This document shows positions 1 through 6,059 of a stretch of DNA of 7,236 nt, piece by piece; positions within the stretch are counted from its first letter, which is position 1; every line of letters starts with the position of its first letter. Below the pieces are notes generated by a model. It made no database searches. It was not told the origin of the DNA and saw only the letters and a program-made list of their open reading frames with translations. The DNA comes from Akkermansia muciniphila. Lineage in GTDB: Bacteria; Verrucomicrobiota; Verrucomicrobiia; Verrucomicrobiales; Akkermansiaceae. The translations under genes and the position numbers were made by a program. The stretch is from assembly GCA_945870545.1 (NCBI GenBank), contig CAMBTF010000080.1, positions 1 through 7,236 of the forward strand, given 5' to 3'.

Positions 1-185
1 TGAATGAAACTCCGGCTTCGGGCTGGAATGATCAAGTGCGAAGCGTTGACCCGCGCAGGATCGGTGCGCAGACGAAGCGGGAGTGAGAGATGCTTGCGGA
101 GAGAGGCCGCGTCATATCCCTTTTTTTCCGGGAAAGACGAGGTGAGAACGACGAGGTGGTGTCGGCGGTAGATGATGTTTTTCAC
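1..185 (-). CDS. Partial hypothetical protein, N-terminus only (runs off window)
   Basis: An open frame of 61 codons runs from a GTG at 185-183 to the window edge without a stop. The GTG overlaps the TGA (184-182) of the gene before it, a layout typical of translationally coupled operon genes. An AAGGTGA stretch (196-190 on the minus strand) lies 4 nt upstream and could serve as a ribosome binding site. About 65% of third codon positions are G or C by hand count, compatible with coding. The product begins (V/M)KNIIYRRHHLVVLTSS and is rich in Arg, His and Leu, with no signal peptide or membrane segment in the visible part. I do not recognise a family. It could also be non-coding DNA that is open by chance. 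If it is not a gene, 1-181 holds nothing else I can identify. Confidence 0.45.
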   Translation of the reverse strand, partial: MKNIIYRRHHLVVLTSSFPEKKGYDAASLRKHLSLPLRLRTDPARVNASHLIIPARSRSFI

Positions 186-1360
186 CTACTCACCTTCACC
201 TCACGGATCAGGACGTCGTTTCCGGTGCCGGAGGCGTCGAGGAGGAAATGCCAGCCGAGTTTGGCGGTGAAGCGGGCGTCGTTGATTTTCCAGGTGTGGG
301 TGTGCCACTTGTTATCGCCGGGAACGGACCAGAGGTTTGCGTTGCGCAGGCCATGGGTGGCCTCGTAGGTGAGGGTCAGGCCGGTGGGGTTCTGGAGGCC
401 GTCGTCGGAAGGGAGGCGCTTGGCTTCCACGGTGATCTCGTAGGTTTTCCGCTCGGGGTCGATGAAGGTAGGATCGGCGAGGAAGGCGGTGCGGATAACG
501 GGAGGGGTGGCGGTGAGGTGGAGGCGGTTGGCTTTCAGCTCCGCGTCCCAGGGGGTGTCGGCGGGGAGGATTTGTTCGATGCCGTTGGCTTGGTTTGTTT
601 CGCCGAGGGCTAGGGAAACGGAGAGGGATTCGGCGTGGAATTTTCCGGGTGGAGCGGGTTCGGTTTTTTCCGGGATCCTGGCGAGGGTTTCGGCGGAGGC
701 CTCGATGAAGACGCGGTCGAAGCCTGCGGCGCGGGCGGATGCGGCGGCGTGGATGAGTTGGTTTTCGGGGCCGGTGAGGGTGATGTGGACGGGTGTTTCG
801 GCGGGTAGGCCGTGGTGGGTGAGGAGTTTCCGGACGGTGGCCAGCGCACCGGGCAGGATGCGGTCGGTGCCGGGGGAAACAGGGAAGGGGCTGAGGGAGA
901 CGAAATCAAACTGACCCAACGCGCCGTCGCGCAGGCAGGCATCGAGGAATTGGATGTCGTAGTGGGTGATGGTGATGCCGGTGCGGGCGGCGGGGTTCGT
1001 CTCGCGGGCGGATTTTTGGGCGAGGGTGAGTTGCTGCACATATTCGAAGGCCGAGTTCGTCAGGCGGGGATCGAGACCGGCGGGGGGAAGGATTTCAAAA
1101 TGCGTGACGGTTTCCCCGTAGGCGGCGGCGAAGGCTTTCGATGCGTCCTCCGCGGCAGGAATCACGGCGAAGATCTCCGTATCGTTTTCCTTGGCGGTCT
1201 TGGCGAGACGGGCTGGGTCCTCGTTCGGGAGGGAGGAAAAACGAATGGCTGGGAGGCCTTTGGGGATAACGGTTTCTCCGCCGGGTGGGAAAGAAAGTCC
1301 GATGGGAGATTCCGCGGAAAGGGCGGCGGTGGCGGCGAATAGGAGAGCGAGGGTTTTCAT
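182..1360 (-). CDS. Secreted protein: degenerate glycosidase-like TIM barrel plus C-terminal beta-sandwich
   Basis: The 392-aa product starts with a clear signal peptide (MKTLALLFAATAALSA, cleavage near residue 16), so it acts outside the cytoplasm. Residues about 35-230 resemble part of a clan GH-A TIM barrel: a strand FEI (89-91), a region like 'YVQQLTLAQKSARETNP' (107-123) that matches the helix after the acid/base strand, FDFVSLSPFP (151-160) and a late strand VHITLTG (191-197). In active enzymes the first strand ends in Asn-Glu-Pro and the late strand in Thr-Glu; here they read LPP (92-94) and TLT (194-196), so both catalytic glutamates seem absent. Residues about 240-392 look like a beta-sandwich of carbohydrate-binding type (NKWHTHTWKI at 350-359, final strand VLIREVKV). 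The start ATG overlaps the permease stop as TAATG, so it is probably coupled to the ABC genes. The fold is inferred from motifs; a role in binding rather than hydrolysis is a guess. Confidence 0.75.
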   Translation of the reverse strand: MKTLALLFAATAALSAESPIGLSFPPGGETVIPKGLPAIRFSSLPNEDPARLAKTAKENDTEIFAVIPAAEDASKAFAAAYGETVTHFEILPPAGLDPRLTNSAFEYVQQLTLAQKSARETNPAARTGITITHYDIQFLDACLRDGALGQFDFVSLSPFPVSPGTDRILPGALATVRKLLTHHGLPAETPVHITLTGPENQLIHAAASARAAGFDRVFIEASAETLARIPEKTEPAPPGKFHAESLSVSLALGETNQANGIEQILPADTPWDAELKANRLHLTATPPVIRTAFLADPTFIDPERKTYEITVEAKRLPSDDGLQNPTGLTLTYEATHGLRNANLWSVPGDNKWHTHTWKINDARFTAKLGWHFLLDASGTGNDVLIREVKVSR

Positions 1361-2766
1361 TAGGAGTCGGAGTGGGCGCGGATATCCATGATTGACTTGC
1401 GGTAAGCGTACACGGCGCGGAGCAGGAGCGTGCCGAGGTAGATGATGCAGATGACCAAGGAGGCATACATCACCTTATCGTCGGAGGATCTGCCCCTTTC
1501 CTCAAGGAACATCAGGGTGGGCGGGATCCAGCAGAACAGCCAGAGGAGATTCTCGTTCGACAGGGAATGAGTGATGGCAGCGAGGACGGTGGAAAGGACG
1601 ATGGAGCCGATAAGGATGACGACGTAGTTGGAAACGCGCTGCGGGCCGTTGATGCGGAACGTGTTGATGATGACGGCGGGGAAAAGCAGTCCGGCGAGGC
1701 ACGCGAGGCCGTAGATGAAATGATCCTGGCCACCGTAAGACGGTTGGTTGATGAGGAAGGGAAAGGCGGAGATCGCGATGAGGACGAGGCAGAAAAAGAA
1801 GCCGGACGCCCAGCCGGGGAAAAGGAAGAGCCCGGCGAGCTGCCCTAGGGCGCCGCGTTTCGCAAATTTCCGATAGGTCGGGGCGGCGAGCGGCGCGAAC
1901 TCCGAGAGCGAGATCGCGAACACGGGCAGCAGGACAAGCGTGAGAAAGAAAGGCAGCGCGTCGGTGTCCGTGAAAGACATGGAGCCGAGGACGGCGGCGA
2001 TGATCGTGACGACGAGGGAGATGAGGCGGCGTAGGGTGGAGTGGTTCTCCGCGTAGGGCGCGATCAGCGAGGTGCCGATGGAGAGCATGAAGAAACCCAG
2101 ATAGGCGCAGGCCGCGAGGTAGATGGATAAGAAAACGCGCGAATCCTCCGTATCGAGCGCAAAGTAGGTGGACATACCGCTGCCGCCGAAGCTGCGACCC
2201 ACGCCGAGCGATAGGAAAAACGGCAGGGCGATCAGCAGCAAGGTGCGGAGGATCACCGAGGATGTCGCGGAAAGGCCGACCGTGACGGCGGTGAGCGTGG
2301 TGGAGGAAAGGAACAGCACGGCGAGGAACACGATTTCCCCGACGAGGTTCATGCCGCCGAAGAAGTAGCGGAGGATGAGGTAAGGGATGATGGTGACCAG
2401 CAGTAGCGCGGACTGGCTCACGATGGACGCCCATTTTCCCGTGACGATGCGCCAGGCGGAGAGGCGGGTGAGCACCATCATGTCGATGGTGTTGCCCTTC
2501 ACTTCCGAGGACAACGCGGTGATGCCGCGCATCGGCTGGATGATCAGCACCGCGATGGAGAACATGATGAAGATGATGCTAGAGATTTTTTCCCCAGCCT
2601 CATCCGAGGAGGCGGCGGCTCCGGCGGAAAGCAGGATCACACCGAGGATGATCTGGAGCGTCAGGAACAGGCCGACGAAGGCCTTCGTGCGCATGCCTTG
2701 CCGCAGCTCCTTCACGAGCATGGGGGAGAGGCGGTCGGGGAAATCGGTTAGGAACTCAACTTTCAT
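1360..2766 (-). CDS. ABC-2-type transporter permease, multi-spanning membrane protein
   Basis: The 468-aa product is strongly hydrophobic with about 12-13 predicted membrane segments (roughly residues 30-50, 61-80, 114-136, 142-165, 170-190, 212-236, 247-264, 271-291, 312-338, 350-368, 380-398, 405-420 and 432-455). The N-terminal cytoplasmic stretch LVKELRQGMRTKAF (17-30) and the loop after the second helix, with SSEVKGNTIDMMVLTRLS (86-103) and WRIVTGKW (105-112), are hallmarks of ABC-2 permeases, where the E-x-x-x-x-T element precedes the coupling region. It lies 23 bp downstream of the ABC ATPase gene and is surely its membrane partner. Length is about twice that of simple six-helix ABC-2 permeases, so one chain may carry two halves or extra helices. 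The substrate is unknown. The start ATG lies in a 9-bp repeat and has no Shine-Dalgarno. The TAA stop overlaps the next ATG. Confidence 0.9.
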   Translation of the reverse strand: MKVEFLTDFPDRLSPMLVKELRQGMRTKAFVGLFLTLQIILGVILLSAGAAASSDEAGEKISSIIFIMFSIAVLIIQPMRGITALSSEVKGNTIDMMVLTRLSAWRIVTGKWASIVSQSALLLVTIIPYLILRYFFGGMNLVGEIVFLAVLFLSSTTLTAVTVGLSATSSVILRTLLLIALPFFLSLGVGRSFGGSGMSTYFALDTEDSRVFLSIYLAACAYLGFFMLSIGTSLIAPYAENHSTLRRLISLVVTIIAAVLGSMSFTDTDALPFFLTLVLLPVFAISLSEFAPLAAPTYRKFAKRGALGQLAGLFLFPGWASGFFFCLVLIAISAFPFLINQPSYGGQDHFIYGLACLAGLLFPAVIINTFRINGPQRVSNYVVILIGSIVLSTVLAAITHSLSNENLLWLFCWIPPTLMFLEERGRSSDDKVMYASLVICIIYLGTLLLRAVYAYRKSIMDIRAHSDS

Positions 2767-2791
2767 AGGTCTGATAGGTCATATAGGACTT
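2765..2791. repeat. Three imperfect 9-bp tandem copies filling the ATPase-permease gap
   Basis: On the plus strand the units are ATAGGTCTG (2765-2773), ATAGGTCAT (2774-2782) and ATAGGACTT (2783-2791). The first unit overlaps the permease start codon and the last overlaps the ATPase TAA stop, so the repeat makes up essentially the whole intercistronic spacer. It leaves no Shine-Dalgarno for the permease. Confidence 0.75.
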
Positions 2792-3785
2792 ATTTCTGTT
2801 CAATGGGAAGCGGGGGCGGGGTGGCTAGGGCAGGCTGGTTTTTCTCGAGGTTGGCGAGGATGTCGATGAACGCGTCTTCGAGGTTGCGCTGCTCGCGGTG
2901 GAAATCGACGACGCGGAGATTGTCTTTCACCATGCGCGCGAGAACGTCGGCGGCCTTGTTCGGGTCTTCTGTATCGATGCGGATGCGGCCGCCGTTTTTC
3001 CGGGACTCCAGGAACTCGATATTCGGCTGCAGCACGGCCCAGTCGGAGAGTGCCTGCGGATCGCCGTCGAGCTGCACATCGTAAAGCACGCCGCCGAGGA
3101 GGTCGGTGGATTTCTTCAGGCTCTCCGAATCGCCGTGGTGGACGATGCGGCCGTTGTTGATGAAGAGGAGGGAATCGCACATCTCGCCGAGCTCGGAGAG
3201 GATGTGGGAGGAGATAAAAATCGTTTTGCCCTCTTTGGCGAGGACGCGGATGAGGTGCTTGAGCTCCACGCGCGCCTTGGGGTCGAGACCGGCGGCGGGC
3301 TCGTCCATGATGAGCACCTGCGGATCGTGCAGCAACGAGCGACCGAGGCAAAGGCGCTGGGTCATGCCCTTGGAGAGCTTGTTGGAAAAGCGATCGGCGA
3401 GCGGGACGAGGTCGGTGAAATCCATGACCTCATCGATGCGTTGGCGGCGTTCCGCGCCCTTGTAGCCGAGCGCGCGGGCATAGAAGTCCAGGTATTCCAG
3501 GACGGTCATGTTGTCGTAGTTCCCGAAATGATCCGGCATCCAGCCGATCAGGCGGCGGACTTCGGCAGGGTGGTGGGTCACATTGATCCCGCAGATTTCG
3601 GCGTGGCCCATCGTCGGGTAGTCGAGCGATGCGAGGATGCGCATGGTGGTGGTTTTACCCGCACCGTTCGCGCCGACAAAGCCACAGACGGAGCCGTGGG
3701 GAATCTCAAAAGAAACCCCGTTGACCGCCTGCAGTGGGCCGAAGAAGCGGTAAAGGTTATGGACGGTAATCGCGGCGTTGCTCAT
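2790..3785 (-). CDS. ABC transporter ATP-binding protein
   Basis: This 331-aa cytoplasmic ATPase would power the permease encoded just downstream. All core ABC motifs are present: Walker A GANGAGKTT (38-46), signature LSKGM (137-141, a variant of LSGGQ), Walker B VLIMDEPAAGLDP (157-169) with catalytic Glu162, D-loop and the H-loop histidine in SSH (192-194). The Q-loop is unusual: the usual Pro-Gln after the first domain strand reads PDHFG (84-88), with Asp85 where Gln is expected; this variant occurs in a known subgroup of ABC-2 ATPases. Residues about 215-331 form a C-terminal extension of the kind seen in drug- or polysaccharide-type ABC-2 ATPases, ending in a proline-rich tail. The ATG (3785-3783) is the first Met, but its A is the last base of the inverted-repeat cassette and no Shine-Dalgarno precedes it, so the start may have been altered by the insertion. 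Confidence 0.95.
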   Translation of the reverse strand: MSNAAITVHNLYRFFGPLQAVNGVSFEIPHGSVCGFVGANGAGKTTTMRILASLDYPTMGHAEICGINVTHHPAEVRRLIGWMPDHFGNYDNMTVLEYLDFYARALGYKGAERRQRIDEVMDFTDLVPLADRFSNKLSKGMTQRLCLGRSLLHDPQVLIMDEPAAGLDPKARVELKHLIRVLAKEGKTIFISSHILSELGEMCDSLLFINNGRIVHHGDSESLKKSTDLLGGVLYDVQLDGDPQALSDWAVLQPNIEFLESRKNGGRIRIDTEDPNKAADVLARMVKDNLRVVDFHREQRNLEDAFIDILANLEKNQPALATPPPLPIEQK

Positions 3786-3822
3786 GAAAATTCAAATTTC
3801 AAAATTCAACTCTCAAGGAAGA
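3785..3822 (+). repeat. Inverted repeat, left arm of cassette (mRNA 3' arm)
   Basis: It begins TGAAAATTC on the plus strand and matches the reverse complement of 4214-4251 at 37 of 38 positions; the one mismatch pairs 3805 with 4231 (A-A in RNA). The arm contains the stop codon of the four-helix-bundle gene (3815-3813) and supplies the A of the ATPase start codon. Complementarity ends abruptly at both outer and inner borders. Confidence 0.92.
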
Positions 3823-4208
3823 GGTTGGTTTTGCGTGGTTTTGTTACGGATTATGGATGAGAAGATTTTAACGAGTTCACTGGTTTCGCCAATCAGGTCG
3901 TCGAGGGAGCGGTGGATCGATTCGTCGATGGGGTTGCTGTCACTTATGAGCTGAAGCCAGAGTCCCGTTTCGCGCGCTTCCTTTTTGCAAATGCGGATGC
4001 GGTAAAGGTAATCGTCTGGGCTGAGAGATTCGAGAGCTTCGAGGTAATTCGCTGCGATGGAGCCTGAGGAGCGGAGAACCTGCTTGATATCAGACCAAGA
4101 GACCGGATCCCACTTGGTGTTCCGGAGAAAAAGCCGGACTTCGAGTGCAAAAGCGTAAGTGCGCTCCTCCAGATCGTAGGGTTTCTCTTTGTTCCGCTGC
4201 GCCGACAT
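3813..4208 (-). CDS. Four-helix-bundle protein, S23 / 23S rRNA intervening-sequence family
   Basis: The 131-aa product is mostly helical (about residues 11-30, 38-60, 64-91 and 98-121). It carries the family's diagnostic pattern: RSSGSIAANYLEALE (46-60), then SLSPDDYLYRIRICKKEARET (61-81) and WLQLI (84-88). Proteins of this group are encoded inside intervening sequences of 23S rRNA genes and are related in fold to bAvd, the accessory protein of diversity-generating retroelements, which forms a positively charged pentameric barrel thought to bind nucleic acid. The true role of the family is unsettled. The ATG at 4208 was chosen because AAGGAAG lies 6 nt upstream and because the reading frame further upstream (to 4487) is only low-complexity antisense of the neighbouring gene. 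The gene is wholly inside a 38-bp inverted repeat and is probably cargo, unrelated to the surrounding transporter operon. Confidence 0.9.
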   Translation of the reverse strand: MSAQRNKEKPYDLEERTYAFALEVRLFLRNTKWDPVSWSDIKQVLRSSGSIAANYLEALESLSPDDYLYRIRICKKEARETGLWLQLISDSNPIDESIHRSLDDLIGETSELVKIFSSIIRNKTTQNQPLP

Positions 4209-4213
4209 CCGTT

Positions 4214-4251
4214 TCTTCCTTGAGAGTTGATTTTTGAAATTTGAATTTTCA
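4214..4251 (-). repeat. Inverted repeat, right arm of cassette (mRNA 5' arm)
   Basis: Read on the minus strand it starts with the TGA stop of the upstream gene (4251-4249) and ends just before the spacer of the four-helix-bundle gene, taking in that gene's Shine-Dalgarno. It pairs with 3785-3822 at 37 of 38 positions. Confidence 0.92.
4215..4221 (-). promoter_or_regulatory. Shine-Dalgarno of the four-helix-bundle gene, inside the inverted repeat
   Basis: AAGGAAG on the minus strand, 6 nt before the ATG at 4208, fixes the start of the 131-aa gene. It is the only strong Shine-Dalgarno I find in the window. It would be base-paired if the cassette's two arms fold together in the mRNA. Confidence 0.75.
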
Positions 4252-5979
4252 GCGGGCGATCGGGCCGGTGATGACGGTGTCCGTTTTCCAGTCGATGCCG
4301 GGGTGCGTTTCGACGGCGGGCGCCTGTTTCGCGAAGGCGATGTAGCTGTCGTTGCGGTCGGCGACGCGGCGGAGGAAGGCTTGGTTGCGGTCGGTGAAGC
4401 GTTTGGCGGTGTCGTTGAGGATGGGTTGCACCATGGTGGGATCGACGGGGGTGAGCTTGGCGGGCTTGCCTTTTCCGATGTTCTCACCGCGGTGCCACTG
4501 GCCGGACGGGTCGCGGTAGAGGATCATTTCGAGGGGGAAATCGAAGGTGGAGACGACGGTGTCGGGGGCGTTGGTGGCCTCGATGCGGCCGCGGGTGGGG
4601 AGGACGGCGGTGACGAGCTGGCCTTGCTCGGAGCGGCTCTGGAACCAATCGCCGCTGGCAAAGAGGCCGCCGGATGTGGGCTGGAGATCGTAGGTTCCCG
4701 ATGAGCCGGAGCCGGAGGTAAAGCGCGCCCAGCGGCTGGGGGCGAGCGGGGTTTGTGCAATGAGGGCGGGCGTTTCCACCGTGAAGGAGGGCGAGGTCAT
4801 CACGCCGCTGCGGGAAAACTGCTCTTGATGGATGAAGGCGGCGTTCTGGTTTCCGTCCGGGCGGACTTCCATCAACGTGAGGCGCGTGCCGTTTCCGCCG
4901 AAGCCATCCTCGAAAATAATCAGCGCGATGAGGATGAGCGAGGTGCCGATGGAGATCAGGGGGGTGGTGATGAACAGGCGGTGGCGGCGGCCCGATTTTG
5001 CGAAGACGAAAAGGTTCACCGGCCCTACGAGGATGCCGAAGGCGACGAGGATGAGGACGAAGATGATGTAGTTGAAGGATTTTTCGCCAAAGGATTTCTG
5101 CAGCGGCCACGCGGAATTGAAGTCTCTGGTGATGGAAGCGAGGCGGTGCTTGGTGGCTCGCTTGGTATAGGCGAGGTCGACCGTATCTGCTGCGTTGAGG
5201 CGGAGGTCGGGCTTGATGGATTTGATGAGGGCTTCGCCGTAACCGGGATCTTCGGGTAGGCCTAGCGAGGCGGCGGTCGGATTGCCACTCGCGTAAATGA
5301 CGAGTTGCCCGCCGAGGCGCACCCATGAGACGATAGCATTTCTCGGGCCGGGAGGGACATCCGCCCAATCGGCCTCGGTGAGCATGATCGTATCGAAACC
5401 GGAGAAGGCGCGCCAGTCGTCGGGGAGGCGCTTGGGATCGAACTTCGAGGAGAAGCTCCTGCTGCCGCTGTAGCCGCCGGAGGAGGCAAAGCGTGATGAT
5501 GCGGTCTCGGTGTCGAGCGCGGAGCCGTTGGGAGTGTAAAGGGCCTCGCTGAGCAGGACGCAGGGGAAATCCGGGGAAAAGCTGGTGTCCGCGGAACCCG
5601 AGGTTTTACCCATCGAGCCGCTGAGATTGACGGTGAAATTTTGGTAAACCGGGTCGCCGTTATGGACGGCAAGCGGCACGAGGATGTCCGTGACCACCGT
5701 TTTTCCCGGCGGGATGGCATAGGAGAAAGACGAACTGCAACTGGTGCTTTCGCGATAGGTCGTGGAGTCTTTAAAATCGAGGAAGACCTTGTGCGGGATC
5801 TTCTGGTTATTGACGATGGTGACACGGACGGGATGGAAGCCGCCGAGGCTGGGGTTCGAGAAGAGCGCCATCGCCTCGATGTGGGTGTCGGTCTTGGTGT
5901 CGGCGACCTGGCGGAAAAGCGTTTCCTGGGCGTGGAGCGGGAGGAGGGAAAGGAGGAGAGCGAGGAGGAGGCGGCTCAT
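4249..5979 (-). CDS. Exported membrane-anchored protein with GATase1-like region and two TM helices
   Basis: The 576-aa product has a signal peptide (MSRLLLALLLSLLPLHAQ, cleavage near residue 18), a beta-rich extracytoplasmic region (about 19-180) and a segment at about 194-234 (FDTIMLTEADWADVPPGPR, then SWVRLGGQLVIYA) that resembles the class I glutamine-amidotransferase-like fold of DUF4350/GldG-type proteins. Two membrane helices follow (about 304-327 and 334-356) around a short Arg/His-rich loop, then a second beta-rich region to the C-terminus. I chose the ATG at 5979 over the in-frame ATG at 6042 because it starts directly with the signal peptide and because 6042 lies in a hairpin; the longer form would be 597 aa with a hydrophilic leader. 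It follows the MoxR gene by 80 bp, and large membrane proteins are common MoxR partners. The function is unknown; involvement in envelope transport or assembly is inferred from context. Confidence 0.8.
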   Translation of the reverse strand: MSRLLLALLLSLLPLHAQETLFRQVADTKTDTHIEAMALFSNPSLGGFHPVRVTIVNNQKIPHKVFLDFKDSTTYRESTSCSSSFSYAIPPGKTVVTDILVPLAVHNGDPVYQNFTVNLSGSMGKTSGSADTSFSPDFPCVLLSEALYTPNGSALDTETASSRFASSGGYSGSRSFSSKFDPKRLPDDWRAFSGFDTIMLTEADWADVPPGPRNAIVSWVRLGGQLVIYASGNPTAASLGLPEDPGYGEALIKSIKPDLRLNAADTVDLAYTKRATKHRLASITRDFNSAWPLQKSFGEKSFNYIIFVLILVAFGILVGPVNLFVFAKSGRRHRLFITTPLISIGTSLILIALIIFEDGFGGNGTRLTLMEVRPDGNQNAAFIHQEQFSRSGVMTSPSFTVETPALIAQTPLAPSRWARFTSGSGSSGTYDLQPTSGGLFASGDWFQSRSEQGQLVTAVLPTRGRIEATNAPDTVVSTFDFPLEMILYRDPSGQWHRGENIGKGKPAKLTPVDPTMVQPILNDTAKRFTDRNQAFLRRVADRNDSYIAFAKQAPAVETHPGIDWKTDTVITGPIAR

Positions 5980-6030
5980 GGGATTTTGCTGATTAAGAGG
6001 AGAGAGGCGACGGCAAGTCCCCTTGACGGA

Positions 6031-6049
6031 CTGGGACAGCATGTCCCAG
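6031..6049. repeat. Perfect 8-bp hairpin between moxR-like gene and next gene
   Basis: CTGGGACA (6031-6038) and TGTCCCAG (6042-6049) are exact inverted copies around a 3-base loop, lying between the MoxR stop (6062-6060) and the next start (5979). No T-run follows on the minus strand, so it is not an intrinsic terminator. It may be a REP-like dispersed hairpin or an mRNA processing or stability element. Confidence 0.7.
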
Positions 6050-6059
6050 CCACGGTTCG

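Larger units (their letters stand above)
3785..4251 (-). mobile_element. 467-bp inverted-repeat cassette carrying one four-helix-bundle gene (IVS-like)
   Basis: Two 38-bp arms (3785-3822 and 4214-4251) are inverted copies matching at 37 of 38 positions and enclose a single 131-codon gene with almost no spare sequence. The cassette sits between the stop codon of one operon gene and the start codon of the next. By hand count 3841-4200 is about 52% GC, against about 68% at 4261-4320, in keeping with foreign origin. No transposase is present. The design (complementary ends plus an S23-type gene) is that of the intervening sequences known from 23S rRNA of Leptospira and some gamma-proteobacteria, but here it lies in a protein-coding operon. 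Movement itself is inferred; no clear target duplication is seen beyond a TGA at both borders, which may be chance. Confidence 0.75.

Noticed and set aside
117..133. Terminator at the T7 run with TCCC/GGGA flanks
   Set aside because: The possible stem is only 4 bp with a 9-base loop, and the run lies inside the likely partial gene.
2898..3860. Long plus-strand open frame opposite the ABC ATPase
   Set aside because: It is the antisense of a gene with all ABC motifs. Its composition (Val, Ala, Glu, Asp, His-rich) is that of a GC-rich shadow frame.
3782..4254. TGA target-site duplication at the cassette borders
   Set aside because: One TGA copy is itself part of the inverted repeat, so a 3-bp match is too weak to call a duplication.
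4209..4487. N-terminal extension of the four-helix-bundle frame up to an ATG at 4487
   Set aside because: The extra 93 residues are Ser/Pro/Thr low-complexity sequence from the out-of-frame strand of the upstream gene, and a Shine-Dalgarno precedes the internal ATG at 4208.
5980..6042. Start of the membrane protein at the ATG 6042
   Set aside because: It would put 21 hydrophilic residues before a standard signal peptide, and this ATG lies in the loop and stem of a hairpin.
6031..6049. Intrinsic terminator after the MoxR gene
   Set aside because: The hairpin is not followed by a T-run on the minus strand.
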